This document shows, piece by piece, positions 34,406-42,802 of a DNA stretch of 64,000 nucleotides. The notes beneath the pieces are model-generated. The model was not told where the DNA came from, searched no databases, and was given only the letters and a program-made list of their open reading frames with translations. The translations under genes were made by a program, and so were the position numbers. The stretch covers positions 5,642,001-5,706,000 of the forward strand of contig NZ_CP034279.1 of NCBI RefSeq assembly GCF_009739905.1, in the 5' to 3' direction. Every line of letters begins with the position of its first letter. Position 1 is the stretch's first letter. This DNA comes from Streptomyces ficellus. GTDB lineage: Bacteria; Actinomycetota; Actinomycetes; Streptomycetales; Streptomycetaceae.

Positions 34406-34722
34406 TGCCTTTCGTCCGAGCCTGCGGGCTGAGCGAGCTGGAGGAGGACACCCCGAAGCGGGTGGAACTCGACGGCACGCCCATCTCCGTCGTCCAGACC
34501 GAGGGCGAGGTGTTCGCGATCCACGACATCTGCTCGCACGCGAACGTCTCGTTGTCGGAGGGCGAGGTCGAGGACTGCCAGATCGAGTGCTGGCTGCACG
34601 GGTCCGCCTTCGACCTGCGCACCGGCAAGCCGTCCGGCCTTCCCGCGACGCGCCCCGTCCCCGTATACCCCGTCAAGATCGAAGGGGACGATGTGCTCGT
34701 CTCCGTCACCCAGGAGTCCTGA
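34405..34722 (+). CDS. Rieske [2Fe-2S] ferredoxin-like protein in the suf operon
   Basis: The 105-aa protein is of the dioxygenase-ferredoxin type. The cluster is bound by 'CSHANVSLSEGEVEDC' (Cys-x-His) and 'CWLHGSAFDL' (Cys-x2-His). It lacks any transmembrane segment. It sits between sufD and sufC, overlapping sufD and 7 bp before sufC, so it is clearly part of the operon. An electron-supply role in cluster assembly or repair is inferred from context; in many actinobacteria the gene is conserved at this place. Confidence 0.92.
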   Translation: MPFVRACGLSELEEDTPKRVELDGTPISVVQTEGEVFAIHDICSHANVSLSEGEVEDCQIECWLHGSAFDLRTGKPSGLPATRPVPVYPVKIEGDDVLVSVTQES

Positions 34723-34729
34723 GTCACCC

Positions 34730-35509
34730 ATGGCAACGCTTGAAATCCGCGACCTGCACGTCTCCGTCGAGGCCGACAACGCCACCAAGGAGATCCTCAA
34801 GGGCGTCGACCTGACCGTGAAGCAGGGCGAGACCCACGCCATCATGGGCCCCAACGGCTCCGGCAAGTCCACGCTCGCCTACTCGCTGGCCGGCCACCCC
34901 AAGTACACGATCACCGGCGGCACCGTCACCATCGACGGCGAGGACGTCCTGGAGATGTCCGTCGACGAGCGCGCCCGCGCCGGCGTCTTCCTCGCCATGC
35001 AGTACCCGGTCGAGGTCCCCGGCGTCTCCGTCAGCAACTTCCTGCGCACCTCCGCCACCGCCGTCCGCGGCGAGGCCCCCAAGCTCCGCACCTGGGTGAA
35101 GGAGGTCAAGGAGGCCATGCAGCGCCTCAACATGGACCCCTCCTTCGCCGAGCGGAACGTCAACGAGGGCTTCTCCGGCGGTGAGAAGAAGCGCCACGAG
35201 ATCCTCCAGCTGGAGCTCCTCCGCCCGAAGATCGCGATCCTCGACGAGACCGACTCCGGCCTGGACGTCGACGCGCTGCGCATCGTCTCCGAGGGCGTCA
35301 ACCGCGTCCGCGAGACCGGCGAGGTCGGCACCCTGCTGATCACGCACTACACGCGCATCCTGCGCTACATCAAGCCGGACCACGTCCACGTCTTCGCCGG
35401 CGGCCGCATCGTCGAGTCGGGCGGCCCCGAGCTGGCCGACAAGCTCGAGGCCGAGGGCTACGCGTCGTACACGAACCGCGACGACACGAAGGGTGGCGCA
35501 TCCCAGTGA
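34730..35509 (+). CDS. sufC: Fe-S assembly ATPase SufC
   Basis: The 259-aa ABC-type ATPase has Walker A 'GPNGSGKSTLAYSLAG', the SufC-specific 'FLAMQYPVEVPGVSVSNFLR', signature 'FSGGEKKRHEILQLELLRP', and Walker B 'IAILDETDSGLDVDALRIV'. It is soluble and drives conformational change of SufBD rather than transport. It starts 7 bp after the Rieske gene. Confidence 0.98.
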   Translation: MATLEIRDLHVSVEADNATKEILKGVDLTVKQGETHAIMGPNGSGKSTLAYSLAGHPKYTITGGTVTIDGEDVLEMSVDERARAGVFLAMQYPVEVPGVSVSNFLRTSATAVRGEAPKLRTWVKEVKEAMQRLNMDPSFAERNVNEGFSGGEKKRHEILQLELLRPKIAILDETDSGLDVDALRIVSEGVNRVRETGEVGTLLITHYTRILRYIKPDHVHVFAGGRIVESGGPELADKLEAEGYASYTNRDDTKGGASQ

Positions 35510-35597
35510 GCGACGCGCGCGAGGCCACCGGCCCGCAGACGACCTGCGACTCGCAGGTGCGCCTCGCGGGCGGAGAAGCTCACGAAAGGGGCACAGT

Positions 35598-36854
35598 GTG
35601 ACACAGCTGCCGGGCCTCCTCGACACCGAGGCGCTCCGCAAGGACTTCCCGATCCTCGACCGGGTGCTGCACGACGGCAAGAAGCTCGTGTACCTGGACA
35701 ACGCGGCGACCTCGCAGACGCCGCGCCAGGTCATCGACGCCGTCAGTGAGTACTACGAGCGGCACAACGCCAACGTGCACCGCGGCGTGCATGTGCTGGC
35801 CGAGGAGGCCACGGCGCTGTACGAGGGGGCGCGTGACAAGGTCGCCGCCTTCATCAACGCGCCCAGCCGGGACGAGGTGATCTTCACCAAGAACGCCTCG
35901 GAGTCGCTCAACCTCGTCGCCAACATGCTGGGCTGGGCCGACGAGCCCTACCGCGTCGACAGCGAGACCGAGATCGTCATCACGGAGATGGAGCACCACT
36001 CCAACATCGTCCCGTGGCAGCTGCTCTCGCAGCGCACCGGCGCGAAGCTGAAGTGGTTCGGCCTCACCGACGACGGCCGCCTCGACCTGTCGAACATCGA
36101 CGAGGTCATCACCGAGAAGACGAAGATCGTCTCCTTCACGCTGGTCTCCAACATCATGGGCACCGTCAACCCGGTCGAGGCGATAGTGCGCCGCGCCCAG
36201 GACGTCGGCGCCCTCGTGCTGCTCGACGCCTCGCAGGCCGCCCCGCACATGCCGCTGGACGTGCAGGCCCTCCAGGCCGACTTCGTCGCCTTCACCGGCC
36301 ACAAGATGTGCGGCCCGACCGGCATCGGCGTGCTGTGGGGCCGCCAGGAGCTGCTGGAGGACCTCCCGCCGTTCCTCGGCGGCGGCGAGATGATCGAGAC
36401 CGTGTCGATGAGCTCGTCGACGTACGCCCCGGCGCCGCACAAGTTCGAGGCGGGTACGCCCCCGATCGCGCAGGCCGTCGGCCTCGGCGCGGCGGTGGAC
36501 TACCTGTCGTCGATCGGCATGGACAAGATCGCCGCGCATGAGCACGCGATCACGGAGTACGCGGTCCGCCGCCTCCAGGAGGTCCCCGACCTGCGGATCA
36601 TCGGCCCGGTGACGGCCGAGGACCGCGGTGCGGCGATCTCGTTCGTCCTGGGCGACATCCACCCGCACGACGTGGGCCAGGTCCTCGACGAGCAGGGCAT
36701 CGCCGTGCGGGTGGGCCACCACTGCGCACGGCCGGTGTGCCTCCGGTACGGAATTCCTGCGACCACGCGGGCGTCGTTCTATCTGTACTCCACGCCGGCC
36801 GAGGTGGACGCCTTGGTCGACGGGCTGGAGCACGTCCGGAACTTCTTCGGCTAG
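35598..36854 (+). CDS. sufS: Cysteine desulfurase SufS
   Basis: This PLP enzyme takes sulphur from cysteine for cluster assembly. The 418-aa protein has 'NVHRGVHVLAEEATALYEGA', the PLP Lys in 'FTGHKMCGPTGIGVLWG', and the active Cys in 'GHHCARPVCLRYG' near residue 379. It is the class II type, which uses SufU as sulphur acceptor; sufU follows after 8 bp. I chose the GTG at 35598 (VTQLPGLLDTEALRKD) following GAAAGGGG; the open frame upstream is not conserved sequence. Confidence 0.97.
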   Translation: MTQLPGLLDTEALRKDFPILDRVLHDGKKLVYLDNAATSQTPRQVIDAVSEYYERHNANVHRGVHVLAEEATALYEGARDKVAAFINAPSRDEVIFTKNASESLNLVANMLGWADEPYRVDSETEIVITEMEHHSNIVPWQLLSQRTGAKLKWFGLTDDGRLDLSNIDEVITEKTKIVSFTLVSNIMGTVNPVEAIVRRAQDVGALVLLDASQAAPHMPLDVQALQADFVAFTGHKMCGPTGIGVLWGRQELLEDLPPFLGGGEMIETVSMSSSTYAPAPHKFEAGTPPIAQAVGLGAAVDYLSSIGMDKIAAHEHAITEYAVRRLQEVPDLRIIGPVTAEDRGAAISFVLGDIHPHDVGQVLDEQGIAVRVGHHCARPVCLRYGIPATTRASFYLYSTPAEVDALVDGLEHVRNFFG

Positions 36855-36862
36855 GAGCGGGT

Positions 36863-37327
36863 GTGAAGCTGGATTCGATGTACCAGGACGTCATCCTGGA
36901 CCACTACAAGAACCCGCACGGGCGGGGCTTGCGGGACGGCGACGCCGAGGTGCACCACGTCAACCCGACGTGCGGCGACGAGATCACGCTGCGCGTGAAG
37001 TACGACGGGACGCGCATCGCGGACGTGTCGTACGAGGGCCAGGGCTGCTCGATCAGCCAGGCGTCCGCCTCCGTGCTGAACGAACTCCTCGTCGGCAAGG
37101 AACTCGCCGAGGCGCAGGCGATCCAGGCCACCTTCCTGGAGCTGATGCAGTCCAAGGGCAAGGTCGAGCCCGATGACGCGATGGAGGAGGTGCTGGAGGA
37201 CGCGGTGGCGTTCGCCGGTGTCTCCAAGTACCCGGCCCGGGTGAAGTGCGCCCTGCTGAGCTGGATGGCCTGGAAGGACGCGACCGCCCAGGCGATGGGC
37301 GACGGCGCGGAGAGGAACACGGCATGA
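36863..37327 (+). CDS. sufU: Sulphur-transfer protein SufU
   Basis: This zinc-containing sulphurtransferase accepts persulphide from SufS. The 154-aa protein has the three Cys ligand motifs 'NPTCGDEITL', 'GCSISQASASVL' and 'KYPARVKCALLSW'. It also has the 18-20-residue insert that distinguishes SufU from IscU. The GTG start at 36863 gives 'VKLDSMYQDVILDHYKNPHG', a normal N-terminus. It overlaps the next gene by 4 bp. Confidence 0.96.
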   Translation: MKLDSMYQDVILDHYKNPHGRGLRDGDAEVHHVNPTCGDEITLRVKYDGTRIADVSYEGQGCSISQASASVLNELLVGKELAEAQAIQATFLELMQSKGKVEPDDAMEEVLEDAVAFAGVSKYPARVKCALLSWMAWKDATAQAMGDGAERNTA

Positions 37328-37776
37328 CTGAGAACGACACGGCCGGGAAACTGGCGGCCGGCGGCGAGACCGCCGAGTCCGTGGAGACGCAGCCGGCAGC
37401 CGGCGCCGGGACCGACGGGGCCGCTCCGGTCGCCGCGGCGCCCGGCGGTGCGGCCACCGGGACGAAGCCGGCCTCCGAGGAGGAGGTCCGCGAGGCGCTG
37501 TACGACGTCGTCGACCCCGAGCTGGGCATCGACGTGGTCAACCTCGGCCTCATCTACGGCATCCACATCGACGACTCCAACGTCGCCACCCTCGACATGA
37601 CGCTGACGTCGGCGGCCTGCCCGCTGACCGACGTGATCGAGGACCAGGCGAAGGCCGCGACGGACGGCATCGTCAACGAGCTGAAGATCAACTGGGTCTG
37701 GATGCCGCCGTGGGGCCCGGACAAGATCACGGACGACGGCCGGGAGCAGCTCCGCGCGCTCGGCTTCAACGTCTGA
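37324..37776 (+). CDS. sufT: Metal-sulphur cluster assembly factor (DUF59/MIP18, SufT-like)
   Basis: The 150-aa protein has a Pro/Ala/Gly-rich N-terminal tail of about 55 residues, then the MIP18 core: 'VVDPELGIDVVNLGLIYGI', 'LDMTLTSAACPLTDVIEDQA' with the conserved Cys, and 'WVWMPPWGPDKITDDGREQL'. SufT-type proteins help mature Fe-S proteins under high demand. It ends the suf operon and is followed by a strong two-way terminator. The long disordered tail is longer than in most homologues I know. Confidence 0.92.
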   Translation: MTENDTAGKLAAGGETAESVETQPAAGAGTDGAAPVAAAPGGAATGTKPASEEEVREALYDVVDPELGIDVVNLGLIYGIHIDDSNVATLDMTLTSAACPLTDVIEDQAKAATDGIVNELKINWVWMPPWGPDKITDDGREQLRALGFNV

Positions 37777-37800
37777 CGCCTCGCCCCGCGCGGGCTGCGA

Positions 37801-37849
37801 CGGCCATGCCCTCCCCCTGCTCTTCGGAGCGGCGGGGAGGGCATGGCCG
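37801..37849. terminator. Bidirectional terminator between suf operon and convergent membrane gene
   Basis: CGGCCATGCCCTCCCC (37801-37816) pairs perfectly over 16 bp with 37834-37849. The loop folds further into GCTC-TTCG-GAGC, a UUCG tetraloop hairpin. It starts 24 bp after the sufT stop and ends 5 bp from the convergent gene's stop. Confidence 0.9.
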
Positions 37850-37854
37850 TTTAC

Positions 37855-38973
37855 TCACGTCCCGAGGGGTCGCTCCTGCCGCGGAGCGTTCGCGGCCGCG
37901 GCGAGGGTCGCGGCCAGGTTCTCCCGCCGGATGCGCTGGTCGACGTAGAGCAGGGCGACGACCAGCTGCGGGAAGGCGGCCGTGAAGACCTGGGCGACGA
38001 TCTGGGCGATCACACCGAACGCCAGGGACGTCACGACGATCGCCACCGCGGCCTCGGCGCTGGGGGCGCCCTCGCCGAACCCGTCCCCGGCGAACCGCTG
38101 CACGAAGGAGAACGGCATCTGGATCGCGTAACTCGCCATCCACGCGATCAGGGAACCGAGCAGCGAGATGCCGAGGACGCGCCACCAGTCGCCGCGCACC
38201 AGCTGCGCCGACCGCGCCATGGAGTCGAGGGCGCCCCGGCCCTCGAACACCGCGACGGCGGGCGCGAAGCTGAACCGCACCCACAGCCAGACCGCCACCG
38301 GGGCGGTCGCCAGCACGCCGAGTGCGGACAGCACCAGCAGCCACCCCATACCGCTGCTCTCACCCACGGCCACGGCGAACAGCGACACCATCGAGGTCAC
38401 GAGCGCCACCAGCATCAGCAGCATCGGCACGGCCGCGATCAGCCACACGAGCAGGAGGCTGCCGAGCACGGCGCCCAACCGCGACCGGGCCCGGCGCCAC
38501 ACCGTGCCGATGGTCACGGGCCGGCCGAGGACGGCGTCCTGGAGGACGGCCGGGCAGCTCGCGCAGACGACCGCGTTGGCCAGCAGCAGGACGAGCATGC
38601 CGAACAGGTAGACGCCGACGAACGTCGCCAGGAGCGGCAGGTACGCGTCGGGCCCGCTGAAGTCGCGCGGCGACCCGTCCACGAGGCGGTCGATGTCCTC
38701 CCGGGTGGCCAGGTATGCGAGGAGCAGCACCCCGCCGAAGAGGACGAGCGCGGCGGCGTAGGCGGCGAGCGCGATGCCGAGGAACTGCTTCCAGTGCCGG
38801 CCCAGGGTGGCGAACGCGCCCCCGAGCACCTCCGCGACGCCCAGCGGCCCGAGCGGGATCACCCCCGGCTTGGGCGGAGGCGGAGGTGCCCAGCCGCCGC
38901 CCCAGCCGTACGGCCCTCCCGGCGGTCCCGGCGGTGGTCCCGTCGGCGGCCCCCACCCGGTGTGCTGCGACAT
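37855..38973 (-). CDS. Integral membrane protein with Pro/Gly-rich N-terminus
   Basis: The 372-aa protein begins with about 40 residues of Pro/Gly/Trp-rich cytoplasmic tail ('GWGPPTGPPPGPPGGPYGW'), then 'PLGVAEVLGGAFATLGRHWK' and about six long hydrophobic helices. This is the layout of the Streptomyces membrane family related to the glycerophosphodiester-phosphodiesterase membrane domain. No catalytic motif is visible. It ends at the shared terminator and is divergent from the SMR efflux gene. Function unknown. Confidence 0.75.
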   Translation of the reverse strand: MSQHTGWGPPTGPPPGPPGGPYGWGGGWAPPPPPKPGVIPLGPLGVAEVLGGAFATLGRHWKQFLGIALAAYAAALVLFGGVLLLAYLATREDIDRLVDGSPRDFSGPDAYLPLLATFVGVYLFGMLVLLLANAVVCASCPAVLQDAVLGRPVTIGTVWRRARSRLGAVLGSLLLVWLIAAVPMLLMLVALVTSMVSLFAVAVGESSGMGWLLVLSALGVLATAPVAVWLWVRFSFAPAVAVFEGRGALDSMARSAQLVRGDWWRVLGISLLGSLIAWMASYAIQMPFSFVQRFAGDGFGEGAPSAEAAVAIVVTSLAFGVIAQIVAQVFTAAFPQLVVALLYVDQRIRRENLAATLAAAANAPRQERPLGT

Positions 38974-39013
38974 GCGTGCCCGTCCCCCTCGTACTGGTGT
39001 GTGACTCCTGACG

Positions 39014-39053
39014 TGGACACGTTATCCGGCTTCGATGCGTACACTCGTACACA
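39014..39053 (+). promoter_or_regulatory. SMR promoter with tandem CGTACAC repeats
   Basis: TGGACA (39014-39019) and TACACT (39040-39045) form a candidate promoter, with a long 20-bp spacer. The direct repeat CGTACAC-T-CGTACAC (39038-39052) covers the -10 box and runs to the start codon, so the transcript may be leaderless and blocked by the downstream TetR protein. Confidence 0.4.
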
Positions 39054-39373
39054 TGGGATACGGACTGCTCACCGCGGCGATCGTGGCGGAGGTCGCCGGG
39101 ACGACCGCCATGAAGTACAGCGAGGGCTTCACCCGGCTCTGGCCCTCGCTCATCACCGTCGCGGGCTACCTGCTCGCCTTCACCCTCCTCGCGCAGACAC
39201 TGAAGACGCTCTCCGTCGGCACCGCCTACGCGATCTGGGCCGGCGCGGGCACGGCGGCCGTCGCCGCCATCGGAATGGTCTTCCTCGACGAGTCGACCAG
39301 CCTCGTCAAGATCGCCGGCATCCTCCTGGTCATCGCCGGGGTCGTCGTCCTCAACATCGGCGGAGCCCACTGA
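39053..39373 (+). CDS. Small multidrug resistance (SMR) efflux protein
   Basis: The 106-aa, four-helix membrane protein has the conserved proton/substrate Glu in helix 1 ('AAIVAEVAGTTAMKYSEGF', Glu13) and 'GTAYAIWAGAGTAAVAAIG' in helix 3. This is the EmrE/QacE-type exporter of lipophilic cations, such as ethidium and quaternary ammonium compounds. It functions as a dimer. I prefer the ATG at 39053 (MGYGLLTAA); an in-frame ATG at 39035 would add six residues. The stop overlaps the start of the tetR gene. Confidence 0.93.
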   Translation: MGYGLLTAAIVAEVAGTTAMKYSEGFTRLWPSLITVAGYLLAFTLLAQTLKTLSVGTAYAIWAGAGTAAVAAIGMVFLDESTSLVKIAGILLVIAGVVVLNIGGAH

Positions 39374-39912
39374 TGGCGCCGCGCCGCTACGACCCTGGCC
39401 GGCGCGACCGCATCATCGACGCCGCGATCCGGGTCGTCGGACGCGGCGGCATCGCCGGGCTCAGCCACCGCACGGTGGCCGCGGAGGCGGACGTGCCGCT
39501 CGGCTCCACGACGTACCACTTCGCCTCCCTCGACGAACTGCTCGTCGCCGCGCTGCGCCGCACCGGCGAGAACTTCGCCGCCGCCGTCCGCACCAGCGGC
39601 GCGCTCACCGACCCCGGGGCCGACCTCGCCGCGGAGCTCGCCCGGCTCACCGGGGAGTGGCTCGGCGGCGAACGCACCGGCGTGGAGCTGGAGTACGAGC
39701 TGTACCTCGCCGCTCTCCGCCGTCCGGCGCTGCGGCCCGTGGCCGCCGAGTGGGCGGACGGCGTGGCCGCCGCCCTCGCGGGCCGCACCGACCCGGCCAC
39801 CGCCCGCGCGCTGGTCGCCCTGATCGACGGGATCTGCCTCCAGGTCCTGCTCACGGACACGGTCTACGACGAGGCGTACGCCGCCGAGATGCTGGGGCGC
39901 CTGCTCGCGTGA
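39373..39912 (+). CDS. TetR-family regulator, likely repressor of the SMR gene
   Basis: The 179-aa protein has an N-terminal TetR helix-turn-helix ('RIIDAAIRVVGRGGIAGLSH', 'RTVAAEADVPLGSTTYHFAS') and an all-helical ligand domain. It overlaps the SMR gene by 1 bp, like the ebrR-type regulators of SMR exporters in Streptomyces. It probably binds the CGTACAC repeats upstream of the SMR gene and releases them on binding cationic dyes or drugs; that is inference. Confidence 0.88.
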   Translation: MAPRRYDPGRRDRIIDAAIRVVGRGGIAGLSHRTVAAEADVPLGSTTYHFASLDELLVAALRRTGENFAAAVRTSGALTDPGADLAAELARLTGEWLGGERTGVELEYELYLAALRRPALRPVAAEWADGVAAALAGRTDPATARALVALIDGICLQVLLTDTVYDEAYAAEMLGRLLA

Positions 39913-39943
39913 ACCCTTCCCGGGCCTGCGGGCAACAAGGGAC

Positions 39944-40573
39944 GTGACCACACCCGCCAGAGACGGAGCCCCCGTGACCGGCCCACCGGGCAAGGACGAC
40001 GCCACCGTCATCGCCGCGTCCCTGGACCGCCCCGAGGACTTCGCCGAGCTGTACAACCGGCACGCCGCCGACATCCACCGGTACGCCGCCCGGCGGCTCG
40101 GTGACGCGGCCGCCGACGACATCACCGCCGACACGTTCCTCGCCGCGTTCCGGGCCCGATCCCGCTACGACCTCACCCGCGCCAACGCACGGCCCTGGCT
40201 GTACGGCATCGCCGCCAACCTGATCGGCAAGCAGCGCCGCGCCGAGATCCGCGCGCTCAACGCGCTCGCCCGCACCGGACGCGACCCGGTCGCCGAGTCC
40301 TGGGTCGACCACGCCGACGACCGCGTCACCGCCCAGGCCGCGCACCGCCCGCTCGCCGGCGCGCTCGCGTCCCTGTCGGGCGGCGACCGGCACGTGCTGC
40401 TGCTGGTCGCCTGGGCGGACCTGACGTACCAGGAGGTCGCCGAGGCGCTCTCCATCCCCGTCGGCACCGTCCGCTCCCGCCTCAACCGGGCCCGCAAGAA
40501 GGTGCGGGCCGCGCTGGGCGACTGCGACCCCACCCTCGTACGCGACTTCGCTCCGGAGGCCAGCCATGGATGA
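39944..40573 (+). CDS. ECF-type RNA polymerase sigma factor
   Basis: The 209-aa protein has sigma region 2 ('DFAELYNRHAADIHRYAARR', 'DDITADTFLAAFRARSRYDL') and region 4 ('LTYQEVAEALSIPVGTVRSR'), with no region 3. It overlaps the next gene by 8 bp. That neighbour is a one-helix membrane protein of the CU044_5270 family, in the position usually taken by an anti-sigma factor, but it has no zinc-binding HxxxCxxC. The GTG start at 39944 is used; a second GTG (VTGPPGKDD) lies 10 codons on. Confidence 0.92.
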   Translation: MTTPARDGAPVTGPPGKDDATVIAASLDRPEDFAELYNRHAADIHRYAARRLGDAAADDITADTFLAAFRARSRYDLTRANARPWLYGIAANLIGKQRRAEIRALNALARTGRDPVAESWVDHADDRVTAQAAHRPLAGALASLSGGDRHVLLLVAWADLTYQEVAEALSIPVGTVRSRLNRARKKVRAALGDCDPTLVRDFAPEASHG

Positions 40574-41570
40574 GATGCGCACGCTCCAGGACTTCCGCGC
40601 GGACGCCCCTGCCCCCGACCACGCCCGCCTCACCCCCGGCCGCCAGCGCCTCCTCGACGAGGCGGCCCGGCCCCGGCGCCTGCGGGCGGGGTGGTTGCTC
40701 GCGACGGCGGGTGCGGCGGCCGCGGTCACGGCGGTGGCGGTGCTCGTCACACTGCTGCCGGGCAGCCCGGAACCCCCGCCGCCCGCGGTCAAGCCCAAGC
40801 CGGACCAGTGGGTCTACCGCAAGACCCAGTGGTACGGGCCCCGGTGCGACACCGTGCGCAGCGGCCGCCCGGGCATGGAGTGGCTCGCCTTCGACCTCCG
40901 CCACCAGCAGGGCGACCAGCCCTGCTCGCTGGAGCAGCGCGCGGAGCCTCCCGAGGAGGCGTGGGAGCGCTACGACGGCCGGGAGGAGCGGCCCGGCTTC
41001 GACGCCACGCCTCCCGCGCAGACCCCGACGGGCGCCAGGGACAACGGGGCCGGCAGTGACACCCTCACCCACCGGCAGGCGGACGCCCTGGTCGAGGACC
41101 TGCCGGACGATCCCGGGGCCGCCCTCGTACTGATCCGGAAGCGCTCCATCCCGAGCAGTGTGTCCAGCGCGTGGCGCATGACCCGGGCCCAGCGCGACTT
41201 CGAGGAGATCGCGGAAATCCTGGGAACCGCGACCACCGTGCCCGAGGACAAGAGGAAGGTACTGCTGCGGACCGCCGGGGACCTGGAGGGAGCGCGGTCG
41301 GTCTCCACCGACGCGCCGGGGAGCGACCGGAAGCTCACGGCACTCTGGGTGGAGGGCAACCACCGCGACTACGCGTACGAGCGGAACACCTTCCGCGTCC
41401 TGATCGACCCGGAGACCCGCGAATTCCGCGGCTTCCAGCTGGTGGCCGGGATGGGGTACTGGGTCGGCGGCAAGAAGTCCGGCGGGCCCTTCGTGGCCAA
41501 GGGCACCGTCCTCGCCACCGGCCTGCGCACCGCCACCGAGGTCGTCGGCAAACCCGACCAGCGCCCCTGA
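40566..41570 (+). CDS. CU044_5270-family membrane protein, partner of the sigma factor
   Basis: The 334-aa protein has a cytoplasmic N-terminus of about 40 residues ('MRTLQDFRADAPAPDHARLT'), one membrane helix (about residues 43-66) and an extracytoplasmic domain of about 265 residues. I recognise the family as the common companion of this sigma subgroup in actinomycetes. Its topology suggests that it senses an external signal and holds or releases the sigma factor, but no anti-sigma motif is visible. Followed by a hairpin terminator. Confidence 0.75.
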   Translation: MDEMRTLQDFRADAPAPDHARLTPGRQRLLDEAARPRRLRAGWLLATAGAAAAVTAVAVLVTLLPGSPEPPPPAVKPKPDQWVYRKTQWYGPRCDTVRSGRPGMEWLAFDLRHQQGDQPCSLEQRAEPPEEAWERYDGREERPGFDATPPAQTPTGARDNGAGSDTLTHRQADALVEDLPDDPGAALVLIRKRSIPSSVSSAWRMTRAQRDFEEIAEILGTATTVPEDKRKVLLRTAGDLEGARSVSTDAPGSDRKLTALWVEGNHRDYAYERNTFRVLIDPETREFRGFQLVAGMGYWVGGKKSGGPFVAKGTVLATGLRTATEVVGKPDQRP

Positions 41571-41598
41571 CGCCCGGCCCCTGACGGACGGGCCGGTC

Positions 41599-41629
41599 GC
41601 CCGCCCCGGGACGGGGGTCCGGGGCGGGC
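41599..41629 (+). terminator. Terminator after the sigma-factor operon
   Basis: GCCCGCCCCGG (41599-41609) pairs perfectly with CCGGGGCGGGC (41619-41629) around a 9-nt loop. Confidence 0.65.
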
Positions 41630-41696
41630 GGCCGGGCGGGGCGCGGGCGGGCGACCGGGAGGTGAGACCGGTTCGCCCGGGTGGTGGCGCGCCGGT

Positions 41697-41702
41697 TAGG
41701 TT
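41697..41702 (+). promoter_or_regulatory. dapD -10 box; transcript probably leaderless
   Basis: TAGGTT ends 6 bp before the dapD ATG and no ribosome-binding site precedes the start, so transcription probably starts at the ATG. Confidence 0.35.
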
Positions 41703-41708
41703 TCAGGC

Positions 41709-42692
41709 ATGACTTCTGCACCTCGCACCACCGGCGCCGTCGCCGCCGGCCTCGCCACCATCGCCGGTGACGGCACCGTCCTCGACACCTGGTTCCCGGC
41801 CCCCGAGCTCGTCGCCGAGCCCGGCCCCGCCGGGACGGAGCGGCTGACCGCCGACCAGGCCGTGAACCTCCTCGGTGACGGCGCCGCCAAGGCCATCGGC
41901 GTCGACGCCCGCCGCGGCGTCGAGGTCGTCGCCGTGCGCACGGTCGTCTCCTCGCTCGACGACAAGCCGCTCGACGCCCACGACGCGTACCTGCGCCTGC
42001 ACCTGCTCAGCCACCGGCTGGTCAAGCCGCACGGCCAGAGCCTCGACGGGATCTTCGGGCTGCTCGCCAACGTCGCCTGGACGTCCCTCGGCCCGGTCGC
42101 CGTCGACGACCTGGAGAAGGTCCGGCTGAACGCCCGCGCCGAGGGCCTGCACCTGCAGGTCACCAGCGTCGACAAGTTCCCCCGCATGACCGACTACGTC
42201 GCGCCCAAGGGCGTCCGGATCGCCGACGCCGACCGCGTCCGGCTCGGCGCGCACCTCGCCGCCGGGACGACCGTCATGCACGAGGGCTTCGTCAACTTCA
42301 ACGCCGGCACGCTCGGCACGTCGATGGTCGAGGGCCGCATCTCCGCGGGCGTCGTCATCGGCGACGGCTCCGACATCGGTGGCGGCGCCTCCACGATGGG
42401 CACCCTCTCCGGCGGCGGCAACGTCATCATCTCCGTCGGCGAGCGCTGCCTGATCGGCGCCGAGGCGGGCGTCGGGATCGCCCTCGGTGACGAGTGCGTC
42501 GTCGAGGCCGGCCTCTACATCACCGCCGGCACCCGCGTCACGATGCCCGACGGCCAGATCGTGAAGGCCCGCGAGCTGTCCGGCGCGTCGAACATCCTCT
42601 TCCGCCGCAACTCGGTCACCGGCACCGTCGAGGCCCGCCCGAACAACGCGGTGTGGGGCGGCCTCAACGACATCCTGCACAGCCACAACTGA
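41709..42692 (+). CDS. dapD: Tetrahydrodipicolinate N-succinyltransferase (actinobacterial type)
   Basis: It transfers succinyl from succinyl-CoA in the diaminopimelate/lysine pathway, feeding peptidoglycan. The 327-aa protein has the actinobacterial N-terminal domain, a left-handed beta-helix built of hexapeptide repeats (about residues 170-270, e.g. 'GAHLAAGTTVMHEGFVNFNA', 'GGGASTMGTLSGGGNVIISV'), and the C-terminal 'GASNILFRRNSVTG'. It stands alone. Confidence 0.96.
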   Translation: MTSAPRTTGAVAAGLATIAGDGTVLDTWFPAPELVAEPGPAGTERLTADQAVNLLGDGAAKAIGVDARRGVEVVAVRTVVSSLDDKPLDAHDAYLRLHLLSHRLVKPHGQSLDGIFGLLANVAWTSLGPVAVDDLEKVRLNARAEGLHLQVTSVDKFPRMTDYVAPKGVRIADADRVRLGAHLAAGTTVMHEGFVNFNAGTLGTSMVEGRISAGVVIGDGSDIGGGASTMGTLSGGGNVIISVGERCLIGAEAGVGIALGDECVVEAGLYITAGTRVTMPDGQIVKARELSGASNILFRRNSVTGTVEARPNNAVWGGLNDILHSHN

Positions 42693-42802
42693 CCCGTGCG
42701 GTGGTGCACCGATTCGTGTGATCGTGCGTGACCTTTCCGCCACTCGGGTGGATAAGCAGGTCGCAACGGTCACACGATTCGGCGGCGCGAGGGACGGTTC
42801 AT

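Noticed and set aside
39001..39053. Guanidine (ykkC/mini-ykkC) riboswitch before the SMR gene
   Set aside because: The -10 box is too close to the ATG for a leader RNA and no mini-ykkC hairpin pair is visible.
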